From Gammaproteobacteria bacterium (GTDB lineage: Bacteria; Pseudomonadota; Gammaproteobacteria; Eutrophobiales; Eutrophobiaceae): a stretch of 64,000 bases of DNA. Where the stretch lies: the NCBI GenBank assembly GCA_012103475.1, contig WLWS01000004.1, positions 533,404 through 597,403 on the forward strand, read 5' to 3'. Positions 52,481-62,175 of this stretch are shown here, one piece after another; positions within the stretch are counted from its first letter, which is position 1, and every line of letters starts with the position of its first letter. A program made the position numbers and the translations under genes. The notes beneath the pieces were generated by a model. It was not told the origin of the DNA. It searched no databases and was given only the letters and a program-made list of their open reading frames with translations.

Positions 52481-55153
52481 GTGAGTTCAAACAACCAAAC
52501 AGTTATCAAAACCAAAATTACCCCGCCTGTAAACCGATTGGCGCTGGTTTACAGGAACCGTCTTGTTAAACAGATCGTTGAAGACAAGCAGGCGAAACTG
52601 ATCCTTGTCGCTGCGCCGGCCGGTTTCGGCAAGACAACATTGATAACTCAACTCTTCGAAAAGATGTCATCAGATTGGTCCTGTTGCTGGTATTCACTGG
52701 ATCGGACTGACAACGATCCCGTCAGATTTCTACTGCATTTTATCGCCAGTATTCGAACCGTTGATGATGATTTTGGCAAGAGAATTCTGCAACTGATAGA
52801 GACAACACTGATAGCCGATATCTCGGACACGTTGGCTTATCTGATAAACGATCTGGTCGATACTAAAAAGGACATCTGTCTTTACATCGACGACTATCAC
52901 TTTTCAGATTCAGAGCAAATCAATCAGTTCATTGAGCTTTTCATCAATCTGGCACCACTAAATTTCCGACTGTTCATTTCATCTCGGCTTCGACCAAAAC
53001 TGTCACTGTCCGCCCTCAAAGTTCACGGCCACCTTATTGAAGTCACGGCCAGTCAGTTGCGCTTCGATACTCATGAAGCAAAACTGTTTATGAATGACAT
53101 ACAGTCTTTGAGTCTTTCTGACAAACAACTGGATAATTTGATCGAGCACAGCGAGGGCTGGATCGCCGGTTTGCAACTGGCGTCTCTTTCCTTGCGGGAT
53201 ATTGAAAGACGCGATGAGTTTATTGATTCCTTTTCCGGCAATCTGCGCGATATTGCAGAATACCTTGCTGCCGATGTTCTCAATCAACAGACAGCAGAAG
53301 TCAGGGATTTCCTGTTGCGAACAGCTGTGCTTGAGCGCATGAATGCTGAGGTTTGCAACGCACTTACGAAAATGACAGAAAGCCAGGTTTTGCTGTCAAA
53401 ACTGGAAGAACAAAACCTCTTTGTAATTCCGCTCGACCGGGATCGCCAATGGTATCGCTACCATCATCTATTTCATGAGTTCCTGCTTGGACAATTAAGA
53501 AAGACCTACCCGGAAGACATTGTCAGCCTCTACAGTCGGGCCGCTAATTGGTTTGAAACTGCCGGCTACGCACTGCTGTCGGGGAATATGGACAAAGCGG
53601 TGAATCTGGTTGAATCCCAGGTCGAAAATGAGATGAAAGCGGGCAGAATGCCTCGTGTAAACAACTGGGTAGACCGGATCCCAGACAGAGTTTGTTTGTC
53701 ACATTCAAAATTATTGTTTGCCAAATGTACTGCCCTCTACCACATGAACAGAGCACTGGAGGCTGAAGAAACTCTGGAGTTGATGCGCAAGTGTAAAGAT
53801 GTGAACAAGAGCGAATTGCAGGAAAGTGTTTTAAGAATAGAAGCCGGTATCGCGATATGCAGAGATGATATTGACCGGATTCTACCGCCACTCTCATCAA
53901 TAGGAATGGTCTCCTCAAACTTTGACAACGGAACCGTGTGTAATGACAGAGGTTATGCCCTTGCTTCGGCCGGCGATTTCAAGGCAGCCACCGAAGCACT
54001 GCAGGATGCCCGCTACTATCATGGTCTGAACGGATCAACCTTTGGTGTTGTTTACGCTGATTGTTTTCTGGGTTTTATTGATCTTGCTCAGGCAAAACTG
54101 CACAAATGTTATGAAAGATTTACCAGCTACCTGAATGAAGCGAATAAAACGCTGGATACCTATGTCGCCCCCGTGCCATCAATAATGCACGGAATCGTTT
54201 TTTATGAATGGGGAGATCTGGATAAATCGTACCAGCTCTTGTTGCCAAGCCTGCCGGTAATCGAAAAAGTCGGGCATATAAAACTATTGTCACTAGGCTA
54301 TATGACTCTGGCAAAAATATATGGCAGCCGAGGCGATCATGCCAATGCGATGCGCTTTTTTGATCGTGTCTATCAGCTCTCTGAACGTCGTGGTGCGCCC
54401 TATAGTCGTTTACAGGCATTGATTGAATCAGAGCGTATCCGCTATCTGATACGCCATGCGCATATAAATGAGGCAATTGATATTGCGGAATCTCTGGGCA
54501 TCGATATTGATCAGCTTCCGGCCGAACACACCGAGCCCTGGAATCGCGTGAATAGCCTGAATCTCTTAAGTTGGGCAAGGCTGCAAATTGCAGCTGGGAG
54601 TGCTGAGAAAAGTCTGACAGTGCTAGAGCAACTTGAGAATTCGGCAGCCCGGGCTGAGAGAACGAAACGTGTAATCGAATGTAAAATCCTCAGAGCCATG
54701 GCATTTGAAAAGCTTGCACGCAGAATAGAAGCACAAGAGCTACTGCTGGAGACAATTTGTTTGAGTCATTCAAATGGTCTAGTTAAAGCATTTACTGACG
54801 ACAATATCGGCGATTTACTTTCCGATCTAAACATCTCTATGCTTAGCAGAGACAGCAGCGACATCCAGGGCTTTCTGCAAAAGATTCAGAGTGCAAGTCA
54901 ATCGGAACGCAAAAAAGAGACTTTGTCGACGCAAACTGAATCGACTGGAAACTCTCTTGATACACTGAATGAAAGAGAGATCGATATTCTGAAACTCATC
55001 GCTGAAGGGCAATCCAATACAGTCGTGGCCGAACAACTCTCAATCAGCGAAAACACCGTGAAGTGGCACGTCAAAAATATCTTCGCCAAGCTTAATGTAA
55101 ATAAGCGCGCCGTTGCTGTTGTTGTAGCACAACAAATGAACTTGCTTGATTAG
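52481..55153 (+). CDS. MalT-like LuxR-family ATP-dependent regulator (LAL type)
   Basis: An 890-residue large regulator. Walker A is AAPAGFGKTTLI at about residues 44-55, and a Walker B-like DICLYIDDYHF at about 127-137. A tetratricopeptide-like helical region fills residues 330-800, and a C-terminal LuxR helix-turn-helix (LNEREIDILKLIAEGQSNTV) follows. Start GTG at 52481. This is the STAND-type architecture of MalT, where an inducer and ATP drive multimer formation. It lies between the quinohemoprotein gene (27 bases upstream) and a TonB receptor gene (55300) and probably controls one or both. Confidence 0.9.
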   Translation: MSSNNQTVIKTKITPPVNRLALVYRNRLVKQIVEDKQAKLILVAAPAGFGKTTLITQLFEKMSSDWSCCWYSLDRTDNDPVRFLLHFIASIRTVDDDFGKRILQLIETTLIADISDTLAYLINDLVDTKKDICLYIDDYHFSDSEQINQFIELFINLAPLNFRLFISSRLRPKLSLSALKVHGHLIEVTASQLRFDTHEAKLFMNDIQSLSLSDKQLDNLIEHSEGWIAGLQLASLSLRDIERRDEFIDSFSGNLRDIAEYLAADVLNQQTAEVRDFLLRTAVLERMNAEVCNALTKMTESQVLLSKLEEQNLFVIPLDRDRQWYRYHHLFHEFLLGQLRKTYPEDIVSLYSRAANWFETAGYALLSGNMDKAVNLVESQVENEMKAGRMPRVNNWVDRIPDRVCLSHSKLLFAKCTALYHMNRALEAEETLELMRKCKDVNKSELQESVLRIEAGIAICRDDIDRILPPLSSIGMVSSNFDNGTVCNDRGYALASAGDFKAATEALQDARYYHGLNGSTFGVVYADCFLGFIDLAQAKLHKCYERFTSYLNEANKTLDTYVAPVPSIMHGIVFYEWGDLDKSYQLLLPSLPVIEKVGHIKLLSLGYMTLAKIYGSRGDHANAMRFFDRVYQLSERRGAPYSRLQALIESERIRYLIRHAHINEAIDIAESLGIDIDQLPAEHTEPWNRVNSLNLLSWARLQIAAGSAEKSLTVLEQLENSAARAERTKRVIECKILRAMAFEKLARRIEAQELLLETICLSHSNGLVKAFTDDNIGDLLSDLNISMLSRDSSDIQGFLQKIQSASQSERKKETLSTQTESTGNSLDTLNEREIDILKLIAEGQSNTVVAEQLSISENTVKWHVKNIFAKLNVNKRAVAVVVAQQMNLLD

Positions 55154-55299
55154 CCTTATAGTAGAATAATTTCATCCTGACGGAGTCTTTCTACCCTTTC
55201 GGGTGGTGTCGTAAAATGAAGACAGGCGTATATTATCCGTTCGGCGTCCGGGGAAGATGCCGGCGATATAAATAATCTGACTACTTTCGGGGATTCGTA

Positions 55300-57624
55300 A
55301 TGATAAACATCCGCTTTTTACCAGCCTTAGCATCTACTCTCTTATTATTTATTTGCGCTGCACAAAACGCCAGCGCTCAAATTGAAGAGATCGTGGTCAC
55401 CGCACAAAAACGGGCCGAATCAGCTCAGGATGTCGGTCTCACCATCACCGCCTTCGATGACGACACACTACGCGAAGTGACCGGTGGCTCATTGTCAGAG
55501 CTCGCCGCCATGGTCTCCAATGTAGCTGCTTACTCCAGCAATACCTACCTGCAGAGTGTACACGTCAGGGGTATCGGCCTGAACGAATTCCAGGGTCAGT
55601 TCGACTCTCCTGTCGCGCAACATTATGACGAGGTTTATATCGCCAAGCCCTGGATGAAATTTCGCAAGTCCTACGATGTTGAACGCGTGGAAGTATTGAA
55701 AGGCCCGCAAGGTACCGTGTTCGGTCGTAATACCACTGGCGGTGCAGTCAACTACTACACCCACAGGCCGACGGAAAAATTCGGTGCCAATATCGACATT
55801 GAGATCGATGAACATGAACGTTATACAGCGACAGGCATGGTCAACACGCCCCTTGCAGAAAATTTATACAGCCGGATTTCCTTTCGTACTGCCATTGGCT
55901 CAGGTGGACCGCAGGATAATCTGTTCAGCGGTGAGGAGCATGGTAAACCTAACGTGATCGATCTTCGTGGTCAGCTGCTTTGGGAAGGTGAAGATCTGAC
56001 CGTACGCGCACTGGTTCATGGTGGCATCGACAAAAGCGAGATGATGGCCTGGAAAGGCCCGGGAATTTTTAACTTTGGCGCACCCGGCCTTTGTCCTCAA
56101 GCGTTCACAGGAGAAGTTACCCGCAACCCCGGCACCTGTCCCAAGACCGCCGGCTTCGCCACCCTGAATGGATTTCCACAGGGAGAATTTGAACCCAACG
56201 ATATTCATACAATTAACCAGAACAAGCCACCGACTGTGGACGATACCTTTTACGGCGGCTACCTGCGTGTTGAATATGACATGGACTGGGCTACCTTCAC
56301 CTCCGTCAGTGCCTATGAATACTATGAGCGTATTCACCGCGATGACAGCCAGGCAGATATTTTCAACTCGACCAGTACTCACTACTACAATGAAATGAAT
56401 CAGTTCAGTCAGGAATTCAGACTCACCGGACAGATTGTGGATCAGTGGCGTTTTGTGCTGGGAGCTTTTTATGAACATGATGATCTTGATCAGGTCGATG
56501 GCTCGGATCTGAGCGAACAACAACTGCCGGGTGTTGCGCCGCCTTTTGCAGACCAGTTCTTTGCCCAGTTCAATATCGATACCGACTCTTATGCGCTTTA
56601 TGCACATAACGAGTTTGATATGACGGACAACCTGACTATCAACCTCGGATTCCGCTACACCATTGACAGCATTGCTGCTAACGACGCCCTGCTCGGTATT
56701 GGTTTACTCCCTCAGGTTGGAAAAGAAGTCTTTGTCACACCATGTCTGATAACCACCTTTCCTGCAGGTCCAGCTGGCTCAGCGGCTTGTCCTTTCCTCG
56801 GCCCGTTGGCCCCGGAATTTAATGACAGTCGCACTGATCAGGATTTTTCCTGGCGCGCTGGTCTCGAGTGGAAGGCAATGGATGACCTCCTTGTTTATAC
56901 CAATGTTCAGACCGGTTACCGAAGTGGTGGTTACAGTCTGCCCTTTGCCGGAGCCGCCACCGAATTTGAACCCGAAGAATTGCTGGCCTTCGAACTTGGC
57001 TTCAAGAGCCAGTTATTGAACAACACGCTGCAATTAAACGCCTCCGTGTTTCGCTATGTCTACGACGATGTGCAGGTAAACGTGGATGATCCGGTTTCGC
57101 CGCTGGTACCCATCACCCGTAACATTGGTGAACAGCTCAACACAGGCTTTGAAGCGGATGTCACCTGGCAGCCAAATGAGAAGTGGACCATCAGGCAGGA
57201 TGTCGGATACCTCGATTCCGAGTTCAATGACACAACTCGCTCTGTCACTACCTACGCAGGGCCGATTCCTCTGGAAGGCAAGCGTCCAGTGAATACCCCG
57301 GAATGGACTTACAGCGGCATGGTGCGTTACCAACAACCAATTTTTGACGGCTGGGATGGCATCCTCATGACCAACTACAACTGGGTTGATGATCGTTTTC
57401 TTGAAGCAACCAATCAGGCTTTCGAAAAACAGGAAGCCTACTGGGTGGTCAACATGAGAGCGGCTGTTGCTTCCCAGGATGGGAAATGGGAAGTGGCTGT
57501 CTGGGGTAAAAATCTGTTTGACGAAGAATACCTGACCTATGTGAACAATATTGGTTTCTTCAAGCTGGATATCTTTGGTCAACAGCGCACCTTTGGCGCT
57601 AATATCAGATATAACTTCGAGTAA
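55300..57624 (+). CDS. TonB-dependent receptor upstream of an amidase/deacetylase set
   Basis: A 774-residue receptor. Signal peptide to about residue 26 (NASAQ). TonB box EEIVVTAQKRAESAQDVG. The plug includes EVLKGPQGTVFGRNTTGGAV (about residues 131-150) and the barrel ends in GANIRYNFE. The last residue is Glu after the usual Phe. It is followed by a rho-independent terminator and then the amidase and deacetylase genes. A MalT-like regulator lies upstream on the same strand. The ligand is unknown; the hydrolases suggest an amide- or acetyl-containing compound. Confidence 0.9.
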   Translation: MINIRFLPALASTLLLFICAAQNASAQIEEIVVTAQKRAESAQDVGLTITAFDDDTLREVTGGSLSELAAMVSNVAAYSSNTYLQSVHVRGIGLNEFQGQFDSPVAQHYDEVYIAKPWMKFRKSYDVERVEVLKGPQGTVFGRNTTGGAVNYYTHRPTEKFGANIDIEIDEHERYTATGMVNTPLAENLYSRISFRTAIGSGGPQDNLFSGEEHGKPNVIDLRGQLLWEGEDLTVRALVHGGIDKSEMMAWKGPGIFNFGAPGLCPQAFTGEVTRNPGTCPKTAGFATLNGFPQGEFEPNDIHTINQNKPPTVDDTFYGGYLRVEYDMDWATFTSVSAYEYYERIHRDDSQADIFNSTSTHYYNEMNQFSQEFRLTGQIVDQWRFVLGAFYEHDDLDQVDGSDLSEQQLPGVAPPFADQFFAQFNIDTDSYALYAHNEFDMTDNLTINLGFRYTIDSIAANDALLGIGLLPQVGKEVFVTPCLITTFPAGPAGSAACPFLGPLAPEFNDSRTDQDFSWRAGLEWKAMDDLLVYTNVQTGYRSGGYSLPFAGAATEFEPEELLAFELGFKSQLLNNTLQLNASVFRYVYDDVQVNVDDPVSPLVPITRNIGEQLNTGFEADVTWQPNEKWTIRQDVGYLDSEFNDTTRSVTTYAGPIPLEGKRPVNTPEWTYSGMVRYQQPIFDGWDGILMTNYNWVDDRFLEATNQAFEKQEAYWVVNMRAAVASQDGKWEVAVWGKNLFDEEYLTYVNNIGFFKLDIFGQQRTFGANIRYNFE

Positions 57625-57647
57625 CAAACGTCACTCTTTTATCTTAG

Positions 57648-57679
57648 GGGCAGTGAGCAGCATCTCATTGCCCTTTTTT
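57648..57679 (+). terminator. Rho-independent terminator after the TonB receptor
   Basis: GGGCAGTGAG (57648-57657) pairs with CTCATTGCCC (57664-57673), including one G-T pair, over a six-base loop. Six T follow (57674-57679). It lies 23 bases after the receptor stop and only 21 bases before the amidase start, so partial read-through could tune amidase expression. Confidence 0.85.
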
Positions 57680-57699
57680 ATTGTCTAGGGAACTCACAC

Positions 57700-59142
57700 A
57701 TGAAACTAAATGACTATATCCAATATGATGGCACCGGTTTAGCCGAACTGATTCAAAACGATGAAGTGAGTGAAGATGAAGTTTTGTCCTGTGCGCTGCA
57801 GGCAGCTGAATTACTGAACCCGGAAATCAATACCATTCTGGAAGTTTTTGCAGAGCCATTACAAGGTTCGGCTATAAAAGATTCGGCCTTTCAGGGCGTA
57901 CCTTTTCTGATAAAGGATCTGGCTCTGCATGCAGAAGGCGTACTCTACGAAATGGGTAGCAGATTAACGCAGGGCTTGCGCACTCCGCATGACACTGATC
58001 TGATGCAACGTTTTCGTCAAGCCGGATTACGTACTATTGGTCGTTGTTCTACACCGGAATTCGGCTACTGCCCGACAACTGAGCCGGTCGCGAACGGACC
58101 ATCACGAAACCCCTGGAACCTTGAGCACATACCGGGTGGCTCCAGCGGTGCCACCGCGTCCTCAGTTGCGGCGGGTATCGTTCCTCTTGCCCACGCCAAT
58201 GATGGCGGTGGTTCAATTCGTATTCCCGCTTCCTGTTGCGGGCTGCTTGGTTTAAAACCCACGCGTGGTCGAGTCCCTAACGGACCGGACATCGCTGAAC
58301 CACTGAGTGGTCTGGCCATAGAATTCGCCGTAACACGAACGGTACGAGACGCGGCGCGCTTACTCGATGCGGTGGAGGGAGCCGGCATTGGCGATCCCTT
58401 TGAAATAGGCTCGCCTGCAGAACCTTATTCAAAAATCTTTGAGCAAGAACCCGGCAAATTAAAAATCGCGCACATGACAGATGCGTGGTCAGACGCGCCG
58501 GTTGACCCTGAAGTTAAGCAGGCAACTGTGGATACCGCAAAAGCCTGTGAGGCACTTGGTCATCATGTGATCGAAGCCAGACCTGAAATTGACTGGGATC
58601 AGTTTTTTGCAGCAACACATACTCTGTGGACTGCCAACATCGCACCGCTGGTTGATTTTGCCGCCTCTATGAGTGGTCGTAAACCTGATGAGACAACTCT
58701 GGAAGCGACCACACTCGCCTGCTATCGTTATGGTAAACAGGTAAAAGCCGAAGAACTTCTTAACGCGCAGATGACGGCTAATGCAATTTGCAGAACTGTC
58801 GGTCATTTCTTTCAGGATTACGATCTCCTGCTGACACCGACAGTCGCTCAAGCACCACTGAAAATCGGTGAAATGAATGCCAATGATGCAAATCTGGATG
58901 CGCTGGGCTGGTCCACACAGGTTTTCAATTATTGCCCCTTCACTCCGCTGTTTAATACGACCGGTCAACCAGCCGTATCACTGCCCCTGCGTCAATCTGC
59001 ATACGGACTACCAATCGGTATGCAATTTGTGGGACGATATGGCAACGAAAGCACACTTCTGCAACTGGCCAGACAGTTCGAACTTAGCTCACCCTGGCCA
59101 CAAATTGCACCACTGATTAACCGTCATCTTGAGGGGGAGTAA
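57700..59142 (+). CDS. Amidase-signature hydrolase
   Basis: A 480-residue amidase. Lys in FLIKDLALH (about residue 71), the Ser-cisSer pair in PGGSSGATASS (about 147-157) and NDGGGSIRIPASCCGLLGLK (about 167-186) form the catalytic triad region. It is close to amidases annotated for 6-aminohexanoate dimers and aryl amides. The next gene encodes a deacetylase-like amidohydrolase, its start a few bases after this stop. Both could act on the same N-acyl compound taken up by the receptor upstream. Confidence 0.9.
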   Translation: MKLNDYIQYDGTGLAELIQNDEVSEDEVLSCALQAAELLNPEINTILEVFAEPLQGSAIKDSAFQGVPFLIKDLALHAEGVLYEMGSRLTQGLRTPHDTDLMQRFRQAGLRTIGRCSTPEFGYCPTTEPVANGPSRNPWNLEHIPGGSSGATASSVAAGIVPLAHANDGGGSIRIPASCCGLLGLKPTRGRVPNGPDIAEPLSGLAIEFAVTRTVRDAARLLDAVEGAGIGDPFEIGSPAEPYSKIFEQEPGKLKIAHMTDAWSDAPVDPEVKQATVDTAKACEALGHHVIEARPEIDWDQFFAATHTLWTANIAPLVDFAASMSGRKPDETTLEATTLACYRYGKQVKAEELLNAQMTANAICRTVGHFFQDYDLLLTPTVAQAPLKIGEMNANDANLDALGWSTQVFNYCPFTPLFNTTGQPAVSLPLRQSAYGLPIGMQFVGRYGNESTLLQLARQFELSSPWPQIAPLINRHLEGE

Positions 59143-59146
59143 GGGT

Positions 59147-60244
59147 ATGAAAACAGGATTTGTCTATCACGAACTTTATATGTGGCATAACACCGGAAAC
59201 TTTGCCGGCGCCTTACCCTACGGTTACCCCGTTCAACCCTATGAGCATGCCGAAAATCCGGAAACTAAAAGACGCTTTCGTAACCTTCTCGATGCTAGTG
59301 GCTTATTAAAGCAATTACATATTGTTGAAGCGAGAGAGGCTACCGACGAGGAAATTCTGCGTTTTCATACGAAAGAGTATCTCGAAAAAATCCGATCGCA
59401 TAATGATGACTACGCCTTTGAGACCGGCATGTTGACGCCTATGGGTCGCGGCAGTTTTGAAATTGCCAAACTGGCAGCCGGCGGTGTTATCGAAGCGGTG
59501 GATGCAGTTCTCGACGGGAAAATCGATAATGCTTACGCGCTGGTTCGACCACCCGGTCATCACGCGGTAGCCGATATGGGTATGGGTTTTTGTATATTCG
59601 GCAATGCGGCTATCGCTGCTATGCATGCGCTTGAAGTGAAAAAGCTTGGACGTATCGCAACTGTCGACTGGGATGTACATCATGGTAACGGCACACAATC
59701 CGCCTTCTGGGATAACCCCGACGTTCTGACAATTTCCATCCATCAGGACAATAACTTTCCGCCTGATTCCGGTCACATGCACGAACGTGGCGAAGGTGCG
59801 GGCGAAGGTTACAATATCAATGTTCCACTACCACCTGGCTCCGGTGTCGGCGCTTATGAGGCGACTTTCGATCGCGTTGTTGTACCTGCCCTGCAAGCCT
59901 ACAAACCTGATTTGATAATCGTACCATCCGGTTTTGATGCCGGTTCGTGGGATCCACTAGGAAGACAGATGATGACCAGTAGTGGATTTCGAAGTTTGAC
60001 CGAGAAGATGCTGGCAGTTGCGAATGAGGTTTGTGATGGTCGCCTGATATTGTGTCACGAAGGTGGTTACAACGGTTCGACCGTGCCTTTCTTTGGTCTC
60101 GCTGTGATGGAAGCATTGTCCGGTATTGATAGTGGCACCGAAGATCCTTTTGATGCCTTACTCAGCGGGCTCGGCGGGCAATCTTTGCAAGCCCATCAGA
60201 GTGCACTAATCAAAGAAGCAGAAGGACTGTTGGATAAACTCTAA
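59147..60244 (+). CDS. Class II histone-deacetylase-like amidohydrolase
   Basis: A 365-residue zinc amidohydrolase of the histone deacetylase/acetylpolyamine amidohydrolase superfamily. RPPGHHA holds the two active-site His (about residues 141-147). DWDVHHGNGTQ holds the first zinc ligands (about 179-189), and GFDAG the second Asp (about 266-270). GGYNGSTVP is the usual final loop. I start at the ATG at 59147, after GGGGGAG (59132-59138). Bacterial members remove acetyl groups from polyamines or other small amides. It is cotranscribed with the amidase and converges with the SLC13 permease gene. Confidence 0.93.
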   Translation: MKTGFVYHELYMWHNTGNFAGALPYGYPVQPYEHAENPETKRRFRNLLDASGLLKQLHIVEAREATDEEILRFHTKEYLEKIRSHNDDYAFETGMLTPMGRGSFEIAKLAAGGVIEAVDAVLDGKIDNAYALVRPPGHHAVADMGMGFCIFGNAAIAAMHALEVKKLGRIATVDWDVHHGNGTQSAFWDNPDVLTISIHQDNNFPPDSGHMHERGEGAGEGYNINVPLPPGSGVGAYEATFDRVVVPALQAYKPDLIIVPSGFDAGSWDPLGRQMMTSSGFRSLTEKMLAVANEVCDGRLILCHEGGYNGSTVPFFGLAVMEALSGIDSGTEDPFDALLSGLGGQSLQAHQSALIKEAEGLLDKL

Positions 60245-60260
60245 GGCAGGTTTCAGTCAG

Positions 60261-62072
60261 TCAGAAAACCCAGACTTTTGGAATTATCATGGTGCCCGCT
60301 ACAATCATCATGACGCTTAAAGGTAAACCGAGTCTGAGGTAGTCCTGAAAACGATAGCCCCCGGCACCATACACCATCAGGTTGGTCGGGTATGAAATAG
60401 GTGTGGCCAGAGAGGTTGCCGAAGCGAACATAACCGCGATAATAAATGGCATTTCCGAGACGCCAAGCTCGCCGGCGATGGCAACAACTATCGGCAGCAT
60501 CAATACCGCGCCAGCCTTGGCAGTGATCAGGTTTCCGAGCAACATCGTCAAAGAGAGAATCGCAAACAGCATCAGATCCGGATTCATGCCTACTACCGTT
60601 TGCAGGGAATCACCTATCGCCAGTGCCAGACCACTGAGCTCCATTGCCTTACCGAGGCCAATCGCAGCGGCAATTACCAGCAATGTTTGCATATCAATAG
60701 ATTGTCTGGCGACACTGGCACTGCAACATTTGCTCAGAACCATCGCACCCGATATCAGCAGAGCCGCCTGCAACATACTCATCACACCACTAGTCACCAA
60801 CAGAATCAGACTCACCAGCAAGGCCAGCGACAAACCGGCCTTTCTGTTGTTCAGAGGTCGGCTACCAGCCACCGTACTAACCAGATAAAAATCACTGTTA
60901 TTTCTTTGTTGCTCTGCAAAGCTTTGCCGGGTTTCCAATAGCAAAGTATCACCGGGGCGAAGTACAATATCACCGATCTTTTTCCTGATGCGTTCTCCGT
61001 TTCTGGCAACTGCGATAATCGCTGCATTATAAATAGTTCGAAAGTGACCATCACGAATTGACTTACCTATAAGCGGACAACTGTTACTGACAACCGCTTC
61101 TATCAGAATACGATTGCTTAAGGGTTCGTTCATCTTGAACACTTGATTCGTAGCCACACGCAAACCGGCTATTTTCTGTAAATCAACAACCGATTCAACT
61201 ATTCCGGCGAAGATCAGCCGGTCTTCAGCCAATAAAGAAATATTTGAAGACACTGCAGGTAATATCTCACCGGCCCGATCTATTTCAATCAAATAAAGAC
61301 CAGGCAAGCCGCGTAAGCCGGCATCCTGAATACTCTTCCCCACCAGTGGCCCCCCGGACTCGACCATCATCTCTACAGTGTATTGTCGCGCGTCGTCAGT
61401 ATCACTGATCGCTGGTTTACGATCTTTCAATAGCCAGCGTTGTGCAAAGAGAATGTAGAGTATTCCCATCAGTGCAACCGGTATTCCTATAATACTGATT
61501 TCAAACATCCCCAATCCGGGATGCTCCAGTTCTTCAATTATCCAGCCATTGACGACCAGATTTGTGCTGGTTCCTATCAATGTACACGCACCACCGAGGA
61601 TTGAGGCAAAGGATAAAGGCATTAAAAGTTTTGAAGCTGACAAACGATGTTGTTTTGACCATTCATCAACAATTGGCAATAACATTGCAACCAGCGGTGT
61701 GTTATTCATGAAGGCACTGAACACGGCTGTTGGCCACATAATTCTGTTCTGTGCTGAACTCAGGGAGCCTGGAATACCCATTACTTTCTGACTCAACCAG
61801 CGCAGTGCACCGGTCTCCTTGAGCCCTGCCGCTATAGCAAACATGGCGGCAATTGTGACGACACCTTCATTCGCCAGCCCTGAAAGAGCCTCAGTCGGAA
61901 CAATTACACCTAGTTCCCAGCCGGATTCCTTTCGGACCGGAATCACCATCAGGATGGCAAGACCTGCCCATAGAATCAGATCAGGTGCTCGATTAGATCG
62001 AACTAAAAAAACCAGAACCACCAGCAGTACTGCTAGTGTGATCCAGCCAGGCATCGTTAAAGCAATGTTCAT
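60261..62072 (-). CDS. SLC13/ArsB-type permease with two TrkA-C domains
   Basis: A 603-residue transporter. Six or so membrane segments at the N-terminus (to about residue 200), two RCK/TrkA-C regulatory domains (about 210-380, each with a GKSI[QR]D segment), then further membrane segments. GGACTLIGTSTNLVVNG (about 156-172) and the C-terminal SATSLATPISYPTNLMV (about 546-562) are hairpin-loop motifs of the divalent anion:Na+ symporter family. Such proteins import sulfate or dicarboxylates. Placed next to the amidase and deacetylase genes but on the opposite strand. Confidence 0.88.
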   Translation of the reverse strand: MNIALTMPGWITLAVLLVVLVFLVRSNRAPDLILWAGLAILMVIPVRKESGWELGVIVPTEALSGLANEGVVTIAAMFAIAAGLKETGALRWLSQKVMGIPGSLSSAQNRIMWPTAVFSAFMNNTPLVAMLLPIVDEWSKQHRLSASKLLMPLSFASILGGACTLIGTSTNLVVNGWIIEELEHPGLGMFEISIIGIPVALMGILYILFAQRWLLKDRKPAISDTDDARQYTVEMMVESGGPLVGKSIQDAGLRGLPGLYLIEIDRAGEILPAVSSNISLLAEDRLIFAGIVESVVDLQKIAGLRVATNQVFKMNEPLSNRILIEAVVSNSCPLIGKSIRDGHFRTIYNAAIIAVARNGERIRKKIGDIVLRPGDTLLLETRQSFAEQQRNNSDFYLVSTVAGSRPLNNRKAGLSLALLVSLILLVTSGVMSMLQAALLISGAMVLSKCCSASVARQSIDMQTLLVIAAAIGLGKAMELSGLALAIGDSLQTVVGMNPDLMLFAILSLTMLLGNLITAKAGAVLMLPIVVAIAGELGVSEMPFIIAVMFASATSLATPISYPTNLMVYGAGGYRFQDYLRLGLPLSVMMIVAGTMIIPKVWVF

Positions 62073-62175
62073 TAATCAGTGCATTCAGATAATTTTTGCA
62101 CATTATAACGACTATTGTTGTTCAGGCTGACATAAAGGATTTTTATATCCTTATGCTCTAATAGTTACTCGCATC

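Noticed and set aside
55154..55299. Small ACCC-TTTC-GGGT hairpin before the TonB receptor as a terminator or riboswitch
   Set aside because: The stem is only four base pairs with no T run and no known aptamer core. It is listed here only as a weak structure.
60382..62130. Long plus-strand frames opposite the SLC13 permease
   Set aside because: They are antisense shadows: low-complexity Ser/Thr/Pro-rich translations without motifs, over a gene with complete membrane topology.
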